Positions 55,101 to 62,654 of a stretch of DNA of 64,000 nt are shown one piece after another. The notes beneath the pieces are model-generated. The model was given only the letters and a program-made list of their open reading frames with translations. It was not told the origin of the DNA and did no database searches. The number at the start of each line of letters is the position of its first letter. Positions within the stretch are counted from its first letter, which is position 1. The position numbers and the translations under genes were made by a program. The stretch spans positions 29,394 through 93,393 of the forward strand of contig UQBY01000011.1 of NCBI GenBank assembly GCA_900539375.1. The letters are read 5' to 3'. Source of the DNA: an uncultured Clostridium sp. (lineage in GTDB: Bacteria; Bacillota; Clostridia; Clostridiales; Clostridiaceae).

Positions 55101-55399
55101 GACCAATCTTTCTTTCTTATTATGAAACCTAAATTTGAATCTGAAGTTGTTTCAAGTATTAAATAAGCACCTTCACTATCTACTCCTTGAAATTCCTTTG
55201 CAGTACCAGGATTTCCTTTTTCATCCCATGTCCAGACATCCCAATCTGAATAATCATTATCAGCTCTTGAATATTTAATTTTTACAATCACTGATTGTGC
55301 TACTGTTTCATCTGCCTTTGTTTTAAAAGGAACTTTTACTAAAGCTGCTATAAAAACAAATGCTAGAAGAAAAGCAAACACTTTTTTAAAATTCTTCAT
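52127..55399 (-). CDS. pulA: Surface type I pullulanase with tandem CBM41 and atypical sorting-like tail
   Basis: 1090 residues from ATG 55399 (AAGGAG 9 bases upstream; the ATG at 55408 directly abuts the site, so cannot be used). Signal peptide 1-29; two CBM41 modules (about 36-125 and 130-225, each with a DNDYSDWDVWTW or YTNWDLWAW core and RKxDW); a linker domain; CBM48-like (about 335-420); GH13 core with pullulanase mark FNWGYDPKNY, nucleophile GFRFDLMG, acid GEGWTGG and NHTGA. A Ser/Asn/Asp-rich linker (about 1000-1050) precedes TSKTGD, a membrane helix and KKK. It cleaves alpha-1,6 bonds in pullulan and glycogen outside the cell. The tail looks like LPxTG with Leu-Pro replaced. Confidence 0.93.
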   Translation of the reverse strand: MKNFKKVFAFLLAFVFIAALVKVPFKTKADETVAQSVIVKIKYSRADNDYSDWDVWTWDEKGNPGTAKEFQGVDSEGAYLILETTSDSNLGFIIRKKDWSDKFVNEDIKPDLTQGDVEYLAVESEDGSRNLSTREFKKAFDKVTLNLHYYRFDEDYTNWDLWAWANEGNSYEFTDDDFGKVTTAEFSNVDEETNIGFIVRKNDWSQKDWDGDRFVNKAYMNADGVVDVYVVSGQEKVYYTKEAADEAIEVSKNPRVTEANINGLREVQFAVNSKVGEDLVLKITSSDGEEVPYESIQLDESGLSGVVYLSEDLDLNKNYTLEIEGLEGKQLMPGKVYDSEEFANAYTYNGELGAVYSKIGTTFTLWAPTASDVKVALYGTDGKNIGEAEKVLPMTKGENGSWSLNLAGDQKGQFYNYLVTIDGTTNEVVDPYAKAVGVNGNQGMVVDLASTNPEGWNEDTKPVLEDPTDAIIYEMHIRDFSISDNSGISLEYKGKYNGVWQEGTTIPGTDVKTGVDHLKELGVNVVHILPTFDHQSIDETKLDVPQFNWGYDPKNYNVPEGSYSSDPYTGTIRIEEFKKMVQELHKAGIRVVMDVVYNHTGATLDSNLNLAVPNYYYRQSANGTFSNGSGCGNETASERSMVRKFMVDSVTYWAKEYHIDGFRFDLMGLHDIDTMKEIRTELNKIDDSILMYGEGWTGGDSPLASDKAATKVNTPKYGELQIAAFSDDMRDGIKGHVFTATAPAFVNGGQGFEETIKFGIVASTANDQIDSSKVANQTKAWANEPYQTINYASAHDNFTLWDKLQTTNPEASRDELVQMNKMSAAIIYTSQGIPFMQAGEEMARTKVNEDGTFNENSYNAPDSVNQIDWERKVEYSDLYDYYKGLISMRKAHKAFRMNSTEEIQNSIKFLDTDLDLPANVVAYNLNGETVNDVWKNIMVLFNANDTDVEIPLYNGDLDWEIVVNGENAGVKSLGSIKGSEGSVVVPAHSSYVLVDKESYEASIADNNNPSDDDNNNDNNNPSNDDKNNNNNNNSSTGDNNNNNSSNNSNNNNSSTTTSKTGDYNNIVLVLGLVIVSATGVIVFSRKKKIS

Positions 55400-55413
55400 A
55401 TTTTCCATCTCCT

Positions 55414-55431
55414 TATGAAATTATTTTCATA
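55414..55431 (-). repeat. Palindrome next to the pulA ribosome site
   Basis: TATGAAA (55414-55420) and TTTCATA (55425-55431), perfect 7-base arms with a 4-base loop, touching AAGGAG (55409-55414) of pulA. May be a leader hairpin or operator. Confidence 0.6.
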
Positions 55432-55435
55432 AAAT

Positions 55436-55463
55436 ATTTTACCTTAATTTTTCTAAAAGTCAA
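55436..55463 (-). promoter_or_regulatory. pulA promoter
   Basis: On the minus strand TTGACT (55458-55463) and TAAAAT (55436-55441), 16-base spacer. An upstream stretch at 55495-55510 (TGTCGAAAACAGA on the minus strand) is vaguely like a cre catabolite site but misses the consensus. Confidence 0.75.
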
Positions 55464-55565
55464 TAATTAAAATTTAATTGATTACATTTATTCTGTTTTC
55501 GACATAATTGTATTATTTTTTTCTTATTTTTTGTTATTTTATTTATTTTTATAGACCTTATTACA

Positions 55566-55604
55566 AAAAAATAGAACTGTATCTGTAAAACAGTTCTATT
55601 TTTT
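55566..55604 (-). terminator. Terminator of the GH13 amylase gene
   Basis: AAAAAATAGAACTGT (55566-55580) and ACAGTTCTATTTTTT (55590-55604), 15-base stem; 38 bases after the stop. Confidence 0.92.
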
Positions 55605-55642
55605 ATTTTGCTTAATAACTTTAGCATTGCTTATTAAAATTC

Positions 55643-57259
55643 TTATTTTTTTAGTTCTTCTAATTCATTCTTTAAATTATCTAAAAGATGTTGAAGGGCT
55701 TCTAATTTATCATTTAATATTCTTATTTTTGCTTCCTTTGTTTCTTCTTCAGAAACCTTTTCCTCTTCAATTTTTTCTTTTTTACTTTCATATTTCTTAG
55801 GTTCTTCTTTAACTATTTCATCTTTAGCCACTTCTTTTTCAATTTCTTTAATACTTTCTTCAATTACCTTAGTATCTAACTCTATCTTTTCTTCTTCCTT
55901 TGGTAAATCTTCTTTTATTAAACTTGAAGCTGCTAATATTTTTCCACTAAAGGCTGGAACCTTAATATTTACATTATAGTTATTTACTCCTATGCTTTCT
56001 TTAGTTAATAAATCTTTAAATTCTTCATTTTTATTTACATTAAAGTTTAAATATTCATCTCTATCAGATAGGTTAAGTGCTATATATACTCTATCATCCC
56101 CTACATAACGGCAATAAACTAATTGTTCATTTCTAACTACTACTTGCTCATATTTTCCATATTTTAAAGGATAAGAAACTTTTCTTGCATAGGCTAATTT
56201 TTCTAGATGTTTTATTAATCTAGAATTATCATCCATATCATTTAAATTTAAAGATGGACGTATTGGTGCATCTGAACCATTTTCCTTCATTCCCTTAATT
56301 GCCCATTCACTTCCATAATATATAGAAGGTACTCCTGGCATAGTATATAAAACAGTGTATACATTATAAATGTAGTTTTCATTAGTTAAAACACTTCCTA
56401 TACGGTTAACATCATGATTATCTACAAAATTATAGGTATATATATTTTCATATATTCCACCTCTTCCAAATTGACGATTTAATGAATGTGCTATTTCAAA
56501 ATAGTTTTTACAATTATGAGAAGAATAAATTCCTTTATAACATTCATAATTAGTTACAGAATCTAACATTCCAGGTTTTGCAAGTCTTGCATAGTCACCA
56601 TGAACCATTTCTCCCATAAGCCAAAAGTCTTCTCTTTTTCCTTTGCAATAAGCATTAAGCTTTCTAAAGAAATCTTCATCCATACAATAAGCAACATCAA
56701 GACGTAAACCATCTATTTTATACTCTTTCATCCAGTTTCCAACTGCATCTAATAAATAATCTACAACTTCTTGATTTTTAAGATTAAGTTTAACTAAATT
56801 ATAATGTCCTTCCCATCCTTCATACCAAAAAGGGTCTCCCATAGGGCTTTGACCACCAAAATTTAAATTTTCAAACCATCCACAATATCTAGAGCTTTGT
56901 TTATTAGCTTGAACATCTTTAAATGCCCAAAAGTCTCTTCCTACATGGTTAAATACTCCATCAACTACAACTTTTATACCATTTTTATGTAATTCTTCAC
57001 AAACCTTTTTAAAGTCTTCATTTGTTCCTAATCTTCTGTCAAGTTTATTATAATCTGCTGTATCATATCCATGTTCAGTAGATTCAAATAATGGTCCAAA
57101 ATAAATTGCATTAACGCCTATCTTTTTTAAATGTGGTATCCATTCAATAACCTTCTTTATTCTAGGAACAGTTTCGCCCCAGTCATTTCTACTTGGTGCT
57201 CCACAAAAACCTAAAGGATAAATATGATAAAATACTGATTCATTAATCCAATTACTCAT
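55643..57259 (-). CDS. Intracellular GH13 alpha-amylase/cyclomaltodextrinase with coiled-coil tail
   Basis: 538 residues, no signal peptide. GH13 (beta/alpha)8 core with GVFNHVGRDFWAF, nucleophile in GLRLDVAYCMD, acid Glu in LMGEMVHGD and transition-state Asp in NFVDNHDVNRIG. Residues about 455-538 form a Glu/Lys-rich tail ending in a leucine heptad (LEALQHLLDNLKNELEEL). It most likely cleaves maltodextrins imported after pullulanase action; neopullulanase/cyclomaltodextrinase type is inferred from intracellular location. The tail is unusual for the family. Start is M in MSNWINES; a long hairpin separates it from the only good ribosome site. Confidence 0.88.
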   Translation of the reverse strand: MSNWINESVFYHIYPLGFCGAPSRNDWGETVPRIKKVIEWIPHLKKIGVNAIYFGPLFESTEHGYDTADYNKLDRRLGTNEDFKKVCEELHKNGIKVVVDGVFNHVGRDFWAFKDVQANKQSSRYCGWFENLNFGGQSPMGDPFWYEGWEGHYNLVKLNLKNQEVVDYLLDAVGNWMKEYKIDGLRLDVAYCMDEDFFRKLNAYCKGKREDFWLMGEMVHGDYARLAKPGMLDSVTNYECYKGIYSSHNCKNYFEIAHSLNRQFGRGGIYENIYTYNFVDNHDVNRIGSVLTNENYIYNVYTVLYTMPGVPSIYYGSEWAIKGMKENGSDAPIRPSLNLNDMDDNSRLIKHLEKLAYARKVSYPLKYGKYEQVVVRNEQLVYCRYVGDDRVYIALNLSDRDEYLNFNVNKNEEFKDLLTKESIGVNNYNVNIKVPAFSGKILAASSLIKEDLPKEEEKIELDTKVIEESIKEIEKEVAKDEIVKEEPKKYESKKEKIEEEKVSEEETKEAKIRILNDKLEALQHLLDNLKNELEELKK

Positions 57260-57267
57260 TCTTTTGC

Positions 57268-57306
57268 TTATTAAAAAAATTAAAATTTTTTAATAAACTT
57301 CCCCCC
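57268..57306 (-). promoter_or_regulatory. Hairpin separating ribosome site and start codon of the amylase
   Basis: TTATTAAAAAA (57268-57278) and TTTTTTAATAA (57286-57296), perfect 11-base arms. On the minus strand the GGGGGG site (57301-57306) is 5' of the hairpin and the ATG (57259) is 3' of it; 41 bases apart along the chain. Folding would bring them together. Confidence 0.6.
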
Positions 57307-57375
57307 TTTTTTTTAATCTTTTACTATATTATACCCCTAAATTGTAGTAATTTGTATAAAATTTTTAGATTTTTT

Positions 57376-58569
57376 CTACAATTTATTAAAAATTACTTTA
57401 CTTCTATCTAAAGTATTTGTTAAAAAGGATAATATAACTCCATAATTAGTTATAGGAACTTCTTTTTCTTTGCATAAGTTAATTCTATTAACTACTGTTT
57501 TTCTATTTATCATACATGCACCACAATGAATTACAAGTTTATAATCCTCTATTTCTTCTAAAAATTCATGACCTACTTTAAAAGTTATATCTAAATCTCC
57601 TCCAACATATTTTGAAAGAAGTTTTGGTATTTTAACTCTTCCTATGTCCTCATGGGATGTATTATGAGTACAGCTTTCTGATATAAGTATTTTATCCTTA
57701 GGTTTTAAATTTCTAACAGCTTCCACTCCCTTTAAAAATTCATGAATGTCTCCCTTTTGTCTTGCAAAAAGCATTGAAAAGCTTGTTAATTTTATATCCT
57801 TTGGAACTATTTCATCAACCTTTTTAAAGGCTTGCGAATCTGTTATAACTAAATCTACATTCTTTATTTCTTCAAGAGCTTCCTTTAGTTCAGTATCCCT
57901 TACTACATAACTTTTAATTCCATGGTCTAGGCAATCTCTTATACATTGAACCTGTGGAAGTATAAGCCTTCCCTTTGGAGCTTCTGAATCTACAGGCACT
58001 ACCATAATAACTTTTGAACCATAAGGAAGAAGTTCTCCTATTAAAGAAACATCCTCTTCTTGTTCTTTTAAAACATCTATAATTTTTTCCTTTAATTTAT
58101 CTATGCTACTATTATTATATGTAGAAATAAATATAGCATCTTCATATTCATTTTTTAAAATTTTAAGTTTTTCTTCATCTAACTTATCACATTTATTAAT
58201 TACTAATATATATGGAATATTAAATTTTTTAAATTGAAGCTTCATATCCTTTAACGCTTTTTTATCAATATCTTCTCCATCCATAAGATAAATAGCTAAA
58301 TCTGTTCTTTTTAATAAATCTAAAGTTTTAGAAACTCTTAAATCTCCTAAAGAGGTTTTATCATTAATTCCTGCACTATCTATAAATAAAACAGGACCTA
58401 TTGGAATTAACTCCATAGCCTTAAATACTGGGTCTGTTGTAGTTCCTGCTTTATTTGAAACTAAGGCAACATCTTGCCCTGCTAAGTTATTTATTAAAGA
58501 TGATTTTCCTGCATTGGTTTTCCCATAAATAACTATATGCTTTCTATTTCCATTTGGTGTACTATTCAT
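57376..58569 (-). CDS. hydF: [FeFe]-hydrogenase maturation GTPase HydF
   Basis: 397 residues. N-terminal GTPase with Walker A GKTNAGKSS, switch TDP and NKCD, then a dimerisation domain and the C-terminal cluster domain with CTHNTSHED and HCGAC (Cys/His ligands of the 4Fe-4S cluster). It is the scaffold on which the 2Fe H-cluster precursor is built and delivered to the hydrogenase. It overlaps hydE by 8 bases. Confidence 0.93.
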   Translation of the reverse strand: MNSTPNGNRKHIVIYGKTNAGKSSLINNLAGQDVALVSNKAGTTTDPVFKAMELIPIGPVLFIDSAGINDKTSLGDLRVSKTLDLLKRTDLAIYLMDGEDIDKKALKDMKLQFKKFNIPYILVINKCDKLDEEKLKILKNEYEDAIFISTYNNSSIDKLKEKIIDVLKEQEEDVSLIGELLPYGSKVIMVVPVDSEAPKGRLILPQVQCIRDCLDHGIKSYVVRDTELKEALEEIKNVDLVITDSQAFKKVDEIVPKDIKLTSFSMLFARQKGDIHEFLKGVEAVRNLKPKDKILISESCTHNTSHEDIGRVKIPKLLSKYVGGDLDITFKVGHEFLEEIEDYKLVIHCGACMINRKTVVNRINLCKEKEVPITNYGVILSFLTNTLDRSKVIFNKL

Positions 58570-59626
58570 TTTCTTTCCCTCTTTTCCATTCTATATTATC
58601 CCCTCTTGAAACTTCTACCTTAAAGCCTGCTCTATTAATTCTTCCTTCAATACAATTTCTACATTCTGCTGCTTCATCTCCTGTGCATATCTTTCCATCA
58701 TATAAGGAATATTTTTTTCTTACACTTGTTGGAGAAAGATTTGGCATTACAACATTTGCCCCTGCCTTAATTCCAAGTTCCCTTCCTAAAGGATTTATTG
58801 TTCCAAGGGAAGTAGTTGCAGGTATTAAAGCTGATGGTAAAAGAAGTCTTAAAAGGGCTATTAAATTTATTGTATCTTCTAGTGTTCCATTTTTTTCATC
58901 TTTAAGAGGAGTATCTTTGTGGGATATAAAAGGACCAATTCCAACCATATGAGGATTTAACTCTTTTACATATAATAAGTCATTTACTAAATCACTATTT
59001 TTTTGTCCTGGAAGACCTATCATAAATCCCGATCCTATTTGATATCCTATTTCTTTTAAATTTTCAAGGCACTTTCTTCTATTTTCAAAGCTTGCTCCTG
59101 GATGTAGCTTTTCATAAAGCTCTTTAGTTGCAGTTTCATGTCTTATAAGATATCTATCAGCTCCTGCCTCAAACATCTTTTTATAAGATTCATAGCTTCT
59201 TTCTCCTAAAGATATAGTTATGGCATTTTCAGGGAAATGTTTCTTTATTTTTGATATTATATAAACCATAACATCATCTGTAAAATAAGGGTCTTCTCCT
59301 CCTTGAAGTACATAGGTTTTATAACCTAATCTATCTCCAAGTTCTGCACATTCTAATATTTCATCAATTGTAAGTCTATATCTTTCTGCATTTTTATTTA
59401 ATGCTCTTATTCCACAATAGGTACAATTTCTAACACAATAATTAGTAAACTCAATAAGCCCTCTAAGATATACCTTATCTCCATAGGTTTTCATTCTTGT
59501 TAAATTAGCTTTTTCAATAAGATATTTTTTTGAATCTTCATTTAAATTATCTAATAAAAATTCTAATTCCTCCCTTGAAGCATTATTAGTTTTATATAAT
59601 TTATCTATTATTTTGTAAATTTCCAA
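58562..59626 (-). CDS. hydE: [FeFe]-hydrogenase maturation radical SAM enzyme HydE
   Basis: 354 residues. Radical SAM CxxxCxxC in YCVRNCTYCGIR and a C-terminal second-cluster run CTGDEAAECRNC. With HydG and HydF it assembles the H-cluster. I start at TTG 59626: AAAGGAGAG lies eight bases before it, within the longer frame from 59650; the length then matches known HydE. hydG is not in the window. Confidence 0.92.
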   Translation of the reverse strand: MEIYKIIDKLYKTNNASREELEFLLDNLNEDSKKYLIEKANLTRMKTYGDKVYLRGLIEFTNYCVRNCTYCGIRALNKNAERYRLTIDEILECAELGDRLGYKTYVLQGGEDPYFTDDVMVYIISKIKKHFPENAITISLGERSYESYKKMFEAGADRYLIRHETATKELYEKLHPGASFENRRKCLENLKEIGYQIGSGFMIGLPGQKNSDLVNDLLYVKELNPHMVGIGPFISHKDTPLKDEKNGTLEDTINLIALLRLLLPSALIPATTSLGTINPLGRELGIKAGANVVMPNLSPTSVRKKYSLYDGKICTGDEAAECRNCIEGRINRAGFKVEVSRGDNIEWKRGKENE

Positions 59627-59652
59627 AGTTAGCTCTCCTTTAAATAACAATT

Positions 59653-60609
59653 CTATTTTTCAGTAGTAAACTTAATATTTTCTCCATCACTTATAGCTGT
59701 TATTTGTCCCTGTTTATCTGTACGGTATATTTCTATATTATATTTTTCTATAGTTTTTAAAGTTTTTTTACGAGGATGTCCATAAGGATTATTTTCCCCA
59801 CAACTTAAAATTCCATATTTAGGTGATACAGCTTTTATAAAGGCATCTGTAGAAGATGTACTTGAACCATGATGTCCAAATTTTATTACATCTGATTTTA
59901 AATCTTCTTCTGAATATTTTGATAAAACCTCATCTTCTGCTATCTTTTCTGCATCTCCTGTAAACATAAAGGTAGTTTCTTTAAAGGTTAATTTCATTAT
60001 AGGAGAATAATTATTAAGATTATCATAATTTTTTTCTCCAGGAGAAAAGGCTTCAATTACAGCACCTTCAGCAAGGTTTATCTTTGTACCTTCTTTAATT
60101 GTTTTTATTCTTAAGCCTTCATTTTTAACTGAATTAATGAAATTTTCAAAGGCCATTGTTGTATATGTTACTTTAGGCATATAAATTTTTTTAACTTTAT
60201 ATGTATCAAATACTCCAGGCATTCCTCCAATATGGTCTTCATGAGGATGAGTTGCAATTACTAAATCTAAATCTTTAACATTTAAAGCTGATAATTGCTG
60301 AAGAAGATGATTTACTTCACTTGTTGGTCCTGCATCTATAAGCATATCAAAATCTCCTATTTTAATATAAGTGGAATCTCCTTGCCCTACATTTAAATAG
60401 TGAATTTCTATAGTTCCTTCTACATTTTCTCCAAAAAGTTCTTCCTCACTAATAAGAAAATCTCCACCTAAATAAGCTAATAGAATATATATTATTATAA
60501 ATATGCTTACTAACATGCTATATCTATATCTATATTTATCTTTTCTACCTTTTTTTAAAAATTTCTCATATTTTAATTTAATCCCATTTTTAATACCATC
60601 ATATTTCAT
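59653..60609 (-). CDS. Metallo-beta-lactamase-fold hydrolase, ComEC-like, membrane-anchored
   Basis: 318 residues. One N-terminal helix (about 28-47, after a basic RKDKYRYR run) places the domain outside. MBL motifs: THPHEDHIGG (about 119-128), D in MLIDAGP, GDAEKIAE, GHHGSSTS. Stand-alone ComEC C-terminal-domain proteins of this type are extracellular nucleases or phosphodiesterases. It ends 27 bases before the HydE start codon (2 bases before the longer HydE frame), first gene of this operon. A role in hydrogenase maturation is not evident. Confidence 0.85.
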   Translation of the reverse strand: MKYDGIKNGIKLKYEKFLKKGRKDKYRYRYSMLVSIFIIIYILLAYLGGDFLISEEELFGENVEGTIEIHYLNVGQGDSTYIKIGDFDMLIDAGPTSEVNHLLQQLSALNVKDLDLVIATHPHEDHIGGMPGVFDTYKVKKIYMPKVTYTTMAFENFINSVKNEGLRIKTIKEGTKINLAEGAVIEAFSPGEKNYDNLNNYSPIMKLTFKETTFMFTGDAEKIAEDEVLSKYSEEDLKSDVIKFGHHGSSTSSTDAFIKAVSPKYGILSCGENNPYGHPRKKTLKTIEKYNIEIYRTDKQGQITAISDGENIKFTTEK

Positions 60610-60641
60610 TTTTTCGCCCCAATAATAAATATTTCTTGTTA

Positions 60642-60670
60642 ATTATATATATAATGGTATCACTTATCAA
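60642..60670 (-). promoter_or_regulatory. Promoter of the MBL-hydE-hydF operon
   Basis: On the minus strand TTGATA (60665-60670) and TATAAT (60642-60647) with 17-base spacing, 32 bases before ATG 60609. Confidence 0.8.
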
Positions 60671-60714
60671 CATAAAATTCATGAAAATTTAAAATAAAAT
60701 TTAATAAAAAATAA

Positions 60715-60751
60715 AAGGCTATTTTTAATAAATTTTATTAAAAACAACCTT
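60715..60751 (-). terminator. Terminator of popT
   Basis: AAGG...TTTTTAATAAA (60715-60732) and its complement (60734-60751, with a three-base mismatch block), tail T-rich on minus strand; 19 bases after the stop. Confidence 0.75.
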
Positions 60752-60769
60752 CTTTTTTTAAGTAATTTT

Positions 60770-61651
60770 TTATTTTGAAATTACTGCTTTTAATTTTTCA
60801 AGTCCTATAATTAAAGCTCCACCTATTATAAAAAATATTATATTAAAACTTTTAAAAGTCATTGCGTTTTGTGGAACTTCTAAAGTAGTTGGTCCCATAA
60901 ATATAGCATATAATGAACCTATCATAAGACCTAAAACAAGAAATATAACTTTTGACCTATATTTTTCTAAAGAATAACGTATTATTTTTATTGTTGAGCA
61001 TATTCCTACTATTATTCCTAGTGCAAATACAATTAATATTACTGTATAAGAAAAGTCAAATTTTAAAAATGATTTTATAGCATTCATTATAGGTGCATAT
61101 AAACCAAATATAAGTAATAAAGTTGATCCTGAAATTCCAGGTAAAACCATTGCAGATATTGCTATCATTCCAGCTATAAATACATATAGAACTCTTACTA
61201 TATTTAAATTACTAAAGGCAAGATTCATTCCACCTTCTCCACCTGAACTTGGATTAAAATAAGTAATTAAAGACACTATTATTATTCCTATAATTAAAAA
61301 TATTATATCTTTACCCTTTCCTGATATTGTTTCTTTTTCTTCTTTATAAATTAATGGAATAGAACAAATAATAAATCCTGTAAATATTGAGCTTATAGCA
61401 TATATATGCTTTTCAAATACTGATGTTATAAATAAAACTGCTAATATAAACCCTACAATCCATCCCATACCAAGTTTAATTAAAAATTTAATAGCTTTCT
61501 TTTTATCTTTTCCTTGTGATACAAGTGCATCTAAAGAACCTATAAAATCATCATAAAAGCCCATTATAAAAGCTATAGTTCCTCCCGAAACACCTGGTAC
61601 ACTATCTGCTAGTGCCATAAAAAATCCACCTATAATATTAATAATACTCAT
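60770..61651 (-). CDS. popT: DUF368 undecaprenyl-phosphate flippase PopT
   Basis: 293 residues, about eight or nine helices, with the internal repeat marks DSVPGVSGGTIAFIMGFY (about 15-32) and MVLPGISGSTLLLIFGLY (about 167-184). DUF368 proteins were recently shown to be undecaprenyl-phosphate translocases that recycle the lipid carrier to the inner face. The PAP2 phosphatase gene is directly upstream, which fits a carrier-recycling unit. AGGAGGA before ATG 61651. Confidence 0.88.
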   Translation of the reverse strand: MSIINIIGGFFMALADSVPGVSGGTIAFIMGFYDDFIGSLDALVSQGKDKKKAIKFLIKLGMGWIVGFILAVLFITSVFEKHIYAISSIFTGFIICSIPLIYKEEKETISGKGKDIIFLIIGIIIVSLITYFNPSSGGEGGMNLAFSNLNIVRVLYVFIAGMIAISAMVLPGISGSTLLLIFGLYAPIMNAIKSFLKFDFSYTVILIVFALGIIVGICSTIKIIRYSLEKYRSKVIFLVLGLMIGSLYAIFMGPTTLEVPQNAMTFKSFNIIFFIIGGALIIGLEKLKAVISK

Positions 61652-61743
61652 CTTTTCCTCCTAAAAACTATAATAAAAATAACATCTCATATTATACTAT
61701 ATTTTTTTAAGTTTGTTATATTAAAATTTTGTAAATTTTTTCT

Positions 61744-62262
61744 TTATATAATATAAAGTGAAATTATATATCCTATTATACTTCCAAAAATTCCACCACA
61801 GATTACATCTGTTGGATAATGTACAAATAAATACATTCTTGAAAATGAAATTAATATAGCTAAAATGAAAAATAAATATGCAAAAGGAATTCCTCCAAAT
61901 ATACATACAGTTGCTACTGCAAAGGAAGAGGCTGAATGTCCTGAAGGGAATGAATATCCTATAGGTTTTTTTATTAAAAGTTCTGCTTCTTTAGATTCTC
62001 TAAAAAAAGGCCTACTTCTTCTTACAATTGGTTTTATTACTCCTTCAACTATACCTGCTGAAGTGGCTATTGCTAAAAGTATTGCTAAGCCAAATTTATA
62101 TTTTCCTCTTTTTAGCATAATTATAGCTATAAGTATCCATGCAAGTCCACCATTTCCAAGACCTGTTATAACAGGCATAATCTTATCTAAAAACTTACAT
62201 TTCATATGTTTATTTATGTATTTTAATATTTCATAATCTGATTTTTTTATAAATTCAAACAT
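61744..62262 (-). CDS. PAP2-family phosphatase (BcrC-like, probable undecaprenyl pyrophosphatase)
   Basis: 172 residues, 5-6 helices. PAP2 motifs KPIVRRSRPF (C1), PSGHSASSF (C2) and SRMYLFVHYPTDVICGG (C3). Short PAP2 proteins of this sort dephosphorylate undecaprenyl pyrophosphate or other lipid phosphates at the outer membrane face. The next gene on the same strand is popT, so UPP to UP hydrolysis and UP flipping would be linked. AAGGATGG before ATG 62262. Confidence 0.85.
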   Translation of the reverse strand: MFEFIKKSDYEILKYINKHMKCKFLDKIMPVITGLGNGGLAWILIAIIMLKRGKYKFGLAILLAIATSAGIVEGVIKPIVRRSRPFFRESKEAELLIKKPIGYSFPSGHSASSFAVATVCIFGGIPFAYLFFILAILISFSRMYLFVHYPTDVICGGIFGSIIGYIISLYII

Positions 62263-62310
62263 AAAAATCCATCCTTATTATATAGAATTTTCCTTATACC
62301 TAAATTTTAT

Positions 62311-62340
62311 CAGCTTGAAAATTATTATATCTTCAAGCTG
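62311..62340 (-). terminator. Possible weak terminator
   Basis: CAGCTTGAA (62311-62319) and TTCAAGCTG (62332-62340), 9-base stem. The tail on the minus strand is ATAAAATTT, which is poor. AGCTGAAACATTT also occurs twice near 62336-62370 in direct orientation. Confidence 0.45.
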
Positions 62341-62354
62341 AAACATTTTAGGTT

Positions 62355-62585
62355 TTAGCTATTTAAAAGCTGAAACATTTCATTTACTGTTCTTTTTACC
62401 TTACTTGGAAGTCTATCTATTGCTCTTTGTCTCTTTTTATCATCATTTATTTGTGCTATTTTAATAACTTCCTGTTGAAGTCCTGGTATACTATTAAGTT
62501 CATTTACTAATCCATTAAATTTTTGAGCAAACACAGGGTCTTGCATTCTTTTCTTTATTAACATTATTAACTCATAAGGATTCAA
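62355..62585 (-). CDS. Small helical conserved protein
   Basis: 76 residues from TTG 62585: the site GAAGGTG lies six bases before it, and overlaps the GTG of the longer frame at 62594. Sequence starts NPYELIMLIKKRMQDPVFAQ. Basic and helical with no membrane segment and no known motif. Resembles small phage-like or nucleoid proteins only in composition; I do not recognise it. It is close to the nuclease-like gene upstream (69 bases). Confidence 0.6.
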   Translation of the reverse strand: MNPYELIMLIKKRMQDPVFAQKFNGLVNELNSIPGLQQEVIKIAQINDDKKRQRAIDRLPSKVKRTVNEMFQLLNS

Positions 62586-62654
62586 TTTATTCACCTTCTA
62601 AAAGATTATAATTTATATTATTCATATAAATTTCTATTGTTTCCTTAAGATTTA

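Noticed and set aside
55490..55515. Possible cre catabolite site before pulA
   Set aside because: TGTCGAAAACAGA lacks the central CG-symmetry and flanks of the cre consensus.
58554..58952. Plus-strand open frame of 132 codons
   Set aside because: Antisense of hydE, whose radical SAM motifs and length are complete.
62311..62370. Repeated AGCTGAAACATTT near the end of a small gene as a possible attachment site
   Set aside because: Only two short copies, partly forming the weak hairpin; no integrase or mobile gene nearby.
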